Positions 58,626-64,000 of a stretch of DNA of 64,000 nucleotides are shown here, piece after piece (position 1 is the stretch's first letter; each line of letters begins with the position of its first letter). The position numbers and the translations under genes are program-made. The notes beneath the pieces were generated by a model that was given only the letters and a program-made list of their open reading frames with translations, made no database searches and had not been told where the DNA came from. The stretch covers positions 144,285 to 208,284 of the forward strand of contig JAGXRP010000077.1 in assembly GCA_018335795.1 (NCBI GenBank). The letters are read 5' to 3'. This DNA comes from Desulfobulbaceae bacterium. Its GTDB lineage: Bacteria; Bacteroidota; Ignavibacteria; Kapaibacteriales; UBA2268.

Positions 58626-59863
58626 TAGAATGACGCTCCAAATCCAAGGCTATAACCGATTTTATGTGTCGAAAACCATTTTCCATTCTTCCAATCGCCA
58701 CGAGTTGGATAGAGCATCGCACTATAATCTGCACCAAAATTAAGCATAAGATTATCAGAAATCATGTATGCGACTCCAGCTCCCAATTTACCTAACGGAC
58801 CAACATGCGAAGAGCCTATAAGTGCGTTAAACTCAGGAATGACGCCAGAATTACCAATTTCAGGAAGCACAAACTTATATGTACCGGCGAACCAAGTACT
58901 ATTATAACTTTGCATATAATCATAAATGATTTCGCCCTCTTGTTGTTCAAATCTCATCAAAAAATTCTCTTGCCCAAACGTAATCCCAATGTAATGACTT
59001 TTACCAACTTTGTAATTAACTCCAATACTGAAATTGTTTAGCAGAGGGTCATTTCCATTAGCTATGTCAAAATTTGGGAAAGAAGAAATACTACCAAATT
59101 TTTTGAATGTCACACTAATGTTAGAAAGGAATCTTCCCAATGATTCATAGTTTTGGGATTTGACAACACCAAAGTGATTTGACCCGCCAAAATCAAAATA
59201 ATTGGCGTTGTAAGGGTTACTATTGTCTATAGCTCTAAAGTTTGACTGATTTGCCGATATGTTTTCGTTGTTGGGTAATTGAGCCAAATCTTTCGTCAAA
59301 TCACTTTGCAAATTGTTTGCAATATTTTGATATGTGCCGATTGTAGTATTCGTTCTACTTTTTGAATTGTACGAAGCTATCGATGTTTTGCTTGATTTGT
59401 TGATAATGGTTTCGCCTACGCTTTGGCTACTCATTACAGGTATTTGGGGTGCTGAAGATTCTGAAGTCAACAGAATTTGACGTAATTCCGCATCTGAGTC
59501 CATACCACTATACTTGCTAAACATCACCAGACCAATAAGCAAAATAACTGATGAAGCAGAGGCTATTCGAAGCCAGGAACCTGCAAAAATTGCCGAATAG
59601 AAAGCCGGCGACAAAATACGCTCAAACAGTGTGGGTGTAGCAAGCCCAACCTTAGCCAGTATTTTTTCTTTAAGGAAATCTGGAGCCGCAATCTGTTTAT
59701 TCCTGAAAGTATTCTTAATCAACATCAATTGATTTAGTTCTTCTTGCATATCCGGATTTTGAGCCAATTCGTAGAAGAGAGTGCCAAGCTCTTCTTTTGA
59801 GAGTTCACCGTCAATAAATGCGGTGAGTTTCTCGTCCGGTTTCAAAAATTCAAGCTCATTCAT
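58625..59863 (-). CDS. Anti-sigma-like membrane protein with C-terminal beta-barrel domain (second copy)
   Basis: About 412 residues. The longer frame starts with GTG at 59875; the ATG at 59863 starts the sigma-binding end (MNELEFLKPDEKLTAFIDGELSKEEL, residues about 1-75) without zinc ligands. One transmembrane helix is at about 103-116. A Ser/Asn/Thr-rich linker runs to about 240. The rest is beta-rich (FSIGVNYKV, YIGITFGQENF, LGAGVAYMISDNLMLNFGADY) and ends in GYSLGFGASF, a terminal-Phe barrel strand. The barrel shares a GPLG-centred block with the protein at 15425-16735 and has the same layout. It is 28 bases after the sigma gene and overlaps the lipoprotein gene downstream. Confidence 0.72.
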   Translation of the reverse strand: MNELEFLKPDEKLTAFIDGELSKEELGTLFYELAQNPDMQEELNQLMLIKNTFRNKQIAAPDFLKEKILAKVGLATPTLFERILSPAFYSAIFAGSWLRIASASSVILLIGLVMFSKYSGMDSDAELRQILLTSESSAPQIPVMSSQSVGETIINKSSKTSIASYNSKSRTNTTIGTYQNIANNLQSDLTKDLAQLPNNENISANQSNFRAIDNSNPYNANYFDFGGSNHFGVVKSQNYESLGRFLSNISVTFKKFGSISSFPNFDIANGNDPLLNNFSIGVNYKVGKSHYIGITFGQENFLMRFEQQEGEIIYDYMQSYNSTWFAGTYKFVLPEIGNSGVIPEFNALIGSSHVGPLGKLGAGVAYMISDNLMLNFGADYSAMLYPTRGDWKNGKWFSTHKIGYSLGFGASF

Positions 59864-59891
59864 AATATATCTCACTTTTAATAATTAATTT

Positions 59892-60458
59892 TCAATTTTG
59901 TAAATCGTTTATATAAGGCGCCATAATTTCTCTAAGTTTCTTTTTTCCTCTGTATATTCTTATTCTGACTACAGATACACTCAAATCGAGTGCAATAGCA
60001 ATGTCTTTATAATTCATATCCATGAACTCTTTCATCACAATTACTTCTTTATATTCTTCGGGCAAAGCATCAAGCGAAGTATGGAGTAAATCCGCAATTT
60101 CATTGTTTTCTATACTTGGGTCATTGTACAAAAAATTTTCTTCGTCCATTTCAACTTTGATGATGTTTCTGCGTTGCTTCTCATTCAAGCACAAATTACG
60201 AGCAATTTTTATCAAATATCCTTGTACATTTGACATTTGGTCAACTTTTTGAACAGATTCGTAAAATTTCACGAAAATATCCTGAAAAATATCTTCCGAC
60301 ATGTCATTTGCGAAAAGAACTTTTCGGCAATAGGTATAGATTTTATTCGCATAACGCGAATAAATTTCTTCAAAGGCTTGTCGAGATACTGATTTATCCT
60401 TAGATTTCAGATATTCAAAAAGCTCTTCGTCTGTTCTATTTGCAAATTTTTCCAACAT
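59892..60458 (-). CDS. ECF-type RNA polymerase sigma factor
   Basis: A 188-residue sigma factor. Region 2 is at about 22-95 (FEEIYSRYANKIYTYCRKVLFANDMSEDIFQDIFVKFYE, then VQGYLIKIARNLCLNEKQRR). Region 4 is at about 120-178 (LDALPEEYKEVIVMKEFMDMNYKDIAIALDLSVSVVRIRIYRGKKKLRE). It is related to but clearly distinct from the sigma factor at 16725-17285. The anti-sigma-like gene follows by 28 bases. The upstream 77 bases are AT-rich without a clear -7 element of the housekeeping type, which would fit a promoter read by the ECF factor itself. Confidence 0.95.
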   Translation of the reverse strand: MLEKFANRTDEELFEYLKSKDKSVSRQAFEEIYSRYANKIYTYCRKVLFANDMSEDIFQDIFVKFYESVQKVDQMSNVQGYLIKIARNLCLNEKQRRNIIKVEMDEENFLYNDPSIENNEIADLLHTSLDALPEEYKEVIVMKEFMDMNYKDIAIALDLSVSVVRIRIYRGKKKLREIMAPYINDLQN

Positions 60459-60535
60459 ATTTATTATTTTTACATCCTATCTATAAGTATAAACAGTTGA
60501 AAAGCAAAAATGTCACAAAAAAAAGCGATTTTTTT

Positions 60536-62635
60536 TTATTTTTTTTGCGGAAAGCTGAGAATAAAGGTTGAGCCTTCGTTCAATTTTGATTGGATTTCGA
60601 GCGTTCCATCATGATATGCAAGAAGTTCATTCACAAGGAGTAGTCCCAAACCTGTACCGGATTCGTTGAGAGTACCGAGAGCTGAGTAGCTTTTCTCTTT
60701 TCTCAAGAGTAAATCGATTTGCTCTTGAGTCATCCCTACTCCGTTGTCAATGATATGAAGAGTGGTAGAATATTCATTCTCGAATGCCTCGATTTTGATT
60801 TCAGAGTTAATCTGTGAAAATTTGATTGCATTATTGATTATGTTCCTCAATATGGTTGAGAGCATATTCAAATCGGCAAAAATTGTCATCCCGGTGGGAA
60901 TAGAGCTTATGATTTTGATTTGTTTGTGGTTAGCATTTATTTTGAATAAGTCCTTTGTGTTGTCAATTAAGCCTTTGAGATTGATTTGTTCAGGGTTGAA
61001 CGAAATCAAATCTCGTTGTGTAAGAGACCATAACAAAAGATTTTGGAGTAGATCATTCAAATTTTTTGCAGAGCTTAGTATTTCCCCATTGAGATTGTCG
61101 TATTCTTCATCATCAAATATGATTTGTTTATCTTGAATCAAACTCGAAATTCCAATGATGACGCTTAGTGGGTTTCTGATATCGTGAGCAATTATTGAAA
61201 GGAATTTGTCTTTAGTCTCATTGAGCTGTTTTAATTTCACTGCACTTTGTTCGAGAATTTGATTTGCATGTTCCAATTCGTCATTCTTTTTTCTGACTAA
61301 AGTAGCGAGTTTCGATATGGAATAATATCGATTCCAAATTATTATGGCAATTATTGCGATCAAAACAATTGTGATAACAAGGAAAGTGAATTGTGTTTGC
61401 TTTTTGCTGTTTTCCTTACTCAATATAGAAATTTGTGCTTCCTTTTTTTCAAAGTCCATTTGCGTTCTCATTCGAAACATTTCATCATTGTATATGTTTT
61501 TACTCAAAGAATCATTATATTCTTTGTGAATAGTGAGAAATTCAAAGGCTTCCTTGAAATTTCCATTTTTTGAATAAAACATAGAAAGCATTTCAGCACC
61601 TTTGCTCATGAATTGCAATGAGCCAAGCGATTTGGCACTATCAAAACTCTCCTTGGCGACTGTTATTGCTTTAGGAACTTCTCCGGCGAGAAAATATACA
61701 TAAGCCAAATTGATTTGAGTTGACAATAGTGGCGATTTCAAATCATTAACCGCATAAAAGTCAATTGCTTTTTGATAGTATGTAATTGATTTGGGGTATT
61801 GTCCATTTTGAGAATAAATATTACCCAGATTGTTATTGATATTGGCTATATAGTTCAAATTGCCAACTTTTTTAGCAGTTTCAATAGCTTCCAGATATAG
61901 TTTAACTGCATAGTCGAGGTTGTCTTTCTTTTCTTCGAGCATAGCAAGATTGGACAAAGTGCCGGCGACTCTGTTTAAATCACCAATTGCTTCTGCAATA
62001 TTCAAACATTCTTTGAATTTATCTTCTGCGGAATCAAAGTCTTTTAATTCGTAAAATAGCAAGCCAAAATCTGTAGTAATTATAGTGAAAGCGCTCAAGA
62101 TGAAGCCTATCGAATCTCTTTTGGTTTGTTCATATTTGTTAAATTCACGAATATATTTGGATATTGTATCTTTGTCAAACATTGAATAAGCTTTCAGGTT
62201 TAGTTCCATTGCTTTATTATAATTTGACGTTCGTTGTTCGAGCAGTGATAATTGTGATAATGCAAAAGCGTGTCTGACTTTGTAGTCATATTTTTTAAAT
62301 ATCTCAATAGCCTTGCCTATAGAATCCTTAGCTTCTTGATATCTGTCAGTTAACGTCAGAAAGTATCCGTAATTGCTCAATGCTTTCCCGATTTGATATT
62401 CATCGCCTAAACTGTAAACTTTGTCAAATAACAATTTGTACAACATTGCTCTCTCATCAACAGTTAGAACTTGGGCTCCACCCAATACTATTTCAATAGT
62501 TTCAATCTGTTCTATGCCGCTTTTTTGATTAACATCTTTTAATAAACTATCTATTGAGGATTTTGATACTGTGAAATTAGACACTGTAACAAATATTATT
62601 GCTATTAAAAACTTGGATATACTGTTTATTCTCAT
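60536..62635 (-). CDS. TPR-repeat sensor histidine kinase
   Basis: A 699-residue hybrid-free sensor kinase. A signal or anchor helix (about 8-24) is followed by about seven tetratricopeptide repeats in the periplasm (to about 390), a membrane helix (about 407-427) and a coiled coil. The HisKA domain has the phospho-acceptor His484 in IIAHDIRNPLSVIIGI, and the HATPase domain has ADLNMLSTILRNIINNAIKFS, DNGVGMTQEQ and GTGLGLLLVNELL. No response regulator is in view. TPR-type kinases of this kind are frequent in Bacteroidota. A close paralogue follows at the window edge. Confidence 0.93.
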   Translation of the reverse strand: MRINSISKFLIAIIFVTVSNFTVSKSSIDSLLKDVNQKSGIEQIETIEIVLGGAQVLTVDERAMLYKLLFDKVYSLGDEYQIGKALSNYGYFLTLTDRYQEAKDSIGKAIEIFKKYDYKVRHAFALSQLSLLEQRTSNYNKAMELNLKAYSMFDKDTISKYIREFNKYEQTKRDSIGFILSAFTIITTDFGLLFYELKDFDSAEDKFKECLNIAEAIGDLNRVAGTLSNLAMLEEKKDNLDYAVKLYLEAIETAKKVGNLNYIANINNNLGNIYSQNGQYPKSITYYQKAIDFYAVNDLKSPLLSTQINLAYVYFLAGEVPKAITVAKESFDSAKSLGSLQFMSKGAEMLSMFYSKNGNFKEAFEFLTIHKEYNDSLSKNIYNDEMFRMRTQMDFEKKEAQISILSKENSKKQTQFTFLVITIVLIAIIAIIIWNRYYSISKLATLVRKKNDELEHANQILEQSAVKLKQLNETKDKFLSIIAHDIRNPLSVIIGISSLIQDKQIIFDDEEYDNLNGEILSSAKNLNDLLQNLLLWSLTQRDLISFNPEQINLKGLIDNTKDLFKINANHKQIKIISSIPTGMTIFADLNMLSTILRNIINNAIKFSQINSEIKIEAFENEYSTTLHIIDNGVGMTQEQIDLLLRKEKSYSALGTLNESGTGLGLLLVNELLAYHDGTLEIQSKLNEGSTFILSFPQKK

Positions 62636-62897
62636 AAGTATTTAAATATTGTACTTTCAATTGAGTAAAAATATGAAGAAAACGGCTTAAAGACAAAATT
62701 TTTTTTGCTTTTTGCCAAAATACATTGACAAGTTTATAATGAAAATATGTCTGGATTAACATTGAAGATTTGGCGATTACTTTGATTCCGCGACATAAGT
62801 TCGCACAATAGCAACACTTGCATTTTGCATTACTTACTTGGGTAATGTAATATAATCAGTAGGGAGTTTGCAAAGTGAATAATTGAATATGAATGAG

Positions 62898-64000
62898 TTA
62901 AGAAATTTGCTTTGTTATACTTTGTTGAAAGTTCAATATGAATGCAGTACCTTTGTTAATTTGAGCATTGATTTCGACTTTGCCTTCGTGATATCCAAGA
63001 AGTTCATGAACAAGAATAAGTCCTAATCCTGTACCCTTTTCATTGAGAGTGCCCGGAGCAGAAAAGCTTTTCTCTTTTTTCATAAGTGACTCAATTTGCT
63101 CCTCAGTCATACCAATACCGTGGTCAATGATTTCAATAGTTACCGAATCATGATTTTCGAAGGCGTTTATATTTATTTCAGAATTGAGGTACGAATATTT
63201 GATTGAATTGCTTATTAAATTTCTCAATATCGTGGAAAGCATGTTCAAATCGGCATATATGACTAAATCACTTGCAATCTGCAAATTTATATTGATTTGC
63301 TTATGGTTTGCATTCAGTTTAAACAAGCTTATGATGTGTTCCACTATACCCTTAAGATTAATGTGTTCAGGATTGAATGAAATCAAATCTCGTTGAGCAA
63401 GAGACCAAAGCAAAAGATTTTGGAGCAAATCATTCAAATTGACTGCAGAATTTAGAATTTCTGCATTCAACTCATCGTATTCATTATCATTCAATTTAAT
63501 TTCTTTATCTTTGACCAAGCTAGCGATACCTATTATCACGCTGAGTGGATTTCTGATATCATGTGCAATAATCGAGAAGAATTTATCTTTTGTTTCGTTC
63601 AATTGCTTCAACTTCACAGAATTTTGTTCGAGAATGTCATTTTTGTGTTCCAATTCTTCGTTCTTCTTTTTTACTATATTTGCCAACTTAGATACAGCAT
63701 AATATCTGTTCCAAATCACAATAGCAATAATAACAATCAACACTATGCTTAACAGCAATGAATTGAATTTTGATTCTTTTTGCTTGTTTTGGGCACTCAG
63801 AAGTTGAATTTGAGCTTCTTGACGGTCGAATTCTAATTCTGTTTTTAATTTGGATACATTTTCGTTGTAAAGATTCAAATTCAAAGAATCGGAATATTGC
63901 TTTGATAATCTAATGTACTTAAGAGATACTTTGTAATTACCCATAGAATCGTATATAGTTGACAACAAATTAGCACCTTCAGCCATAAAATTGAGAGCAC
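62898..64000 (-). CDS. TPR-repeat sensor histidine kinase, C-terminal part
   Basis: Only the last 362-366 residues are in the window; the frame is open to the right edge, so the ATG at 63986 is internal. The residues before it in frame match the paralogue at 60536-62635 (LNFMAEGANLL against LQFMSKGAEML). The membrane helix, coiled coil, HisKA (phospho-acceptor His142 counting from 63986, in IIAHDIRNPL) and HATPase domain are intact. Identity to the neighbour is high in the kinase part, so the pair arose by tandem duplication. The 262-base gap between the two holds no gene. Confidence 0.9.
   Translation of the reverse strand, partial: ALNFMAEGANLLSTIYDSMGNYKVSLKYIRLSKQYSDSLNLNLYNENVSKLKTELEFDRQEAQIQLLSAQNKQKESKFNSLLLSIVLIVIIAIVIWNRYYAVSKLANIVKKKNEELEHKNDILEQNSVKLKQLNETKDKFFSIIAHDIRNPLSVIIGIASLVKDKEIKLNDNEYDELNAEILNSAVNLNDLLQNLLLWSLAQRDLISFNPEHINLKGIVEHIISLFKLNANHKQININLQIASDLVIYADLNMLSTILRNLISNSIKYSYLNSEININAFENHDSVTIEIIDHGIGMTEEQIESLMKKEKSFSAPGTLNEKGTGLGLILVHELLGYHEGKVEINAQINKGTAFILNFQQSITKQIS

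Overview
The window is AT-rich DNA densely packed with genes, and it looks like a chromosome segment of a Gram-negative bacterium of the Bacteroidota/Chlorobiota superphylum. The nearest guess is Ignavibacteria or Kapaibacteria, judged only from gene content. The evidence is TonB-dependent receptors with carboxypeptidase-regulatory N-termini, a PorV-like protein beside very large secreted proteins with type IX-like C-termini, a GWxTD protein, OmpA and beta-barrel proteins, and lipid A/core genes. Several intergenic regions also carry the Bacteroidota promoter pattern (TTTG, 19-21 bases, TAnnTTTG), while many genes keep a clear Shine-Dalgarno sequence. I see no insertion sequence, prophage or CRISPR array. 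Most genes lie on the minus strand.

Layout. 1-2571 (+): end of nuoN, a terminator, then pepE, a thioredoxin-like lipoprotein and an EVE-domain gene. 2546-15176 (-): an envelope block reading TonB receptor, giant secreted protein, PorV-like protein, GWxTD protein, LpxL-type acyltransferase, heptosyltransferase, with two strong hairpins between cistrons. 15425-17285 (-): an ECF sigma factor and an unusual anti-sigma-like protein ending in a predicted outer-membrane beta-barrel. 17533-28707 (-): Mn-type superoxide dismutase with an export signal, DsbD, HprK, HPF, a beta-barrel protein, AccD, an unknown protein, two PH-domain proteins, FtsW and MurD.

28818-30132 (+): deformylase and an AlbA/Schlafen-type regulator. 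30189-36007 (-): a 1551-residue VWA protein with a type IX sorting domain, and an LD-carboxypeptidase. 36079-36165 (+): tRNA-Ser(GGA). 36225-50967 (-): MutS2, YqeY, TrmH, a cation diffusion facilitator, a degenerate OmpA-like protein, a LolC/E-type permease, polyphosphate kinase, a secreted leucine-rich-repeat protein, a WD40/OmpA/amino-acid ABC operon and a MerR regulator. 51100-51414 (+): an RNA polymerase omega-like subunit, followed by a terminator and a cluster of palindromic repeats. 51717-54961 (-): YfhO and a family 2 glycosyltransferase. 55288-57867 (+): a VTC-DUF4956-DUF2490 operon and a lipoprotein. 57864-64000 (-): a second ECF/anti-sigma-barrel locus with a coupled lipoprotein, and two tandem TPR-histidine kinases, the last cut by the window edge.

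Main themes are envelope biogenesis and envelope sensing. The most striking item is the pair of unlinked ECF loci, 15425-17285 and 58625-60458. In each, the anti-sigma-like protein has a short cytoplasmic N-terminus, one transmembrane helix, a long polar linker and a C-terminal beta-barrel-like domain. The two barrels resemble each other by eye. This suggests a one-protein link from the outer membrane to a cytoplasmic sigma factor.
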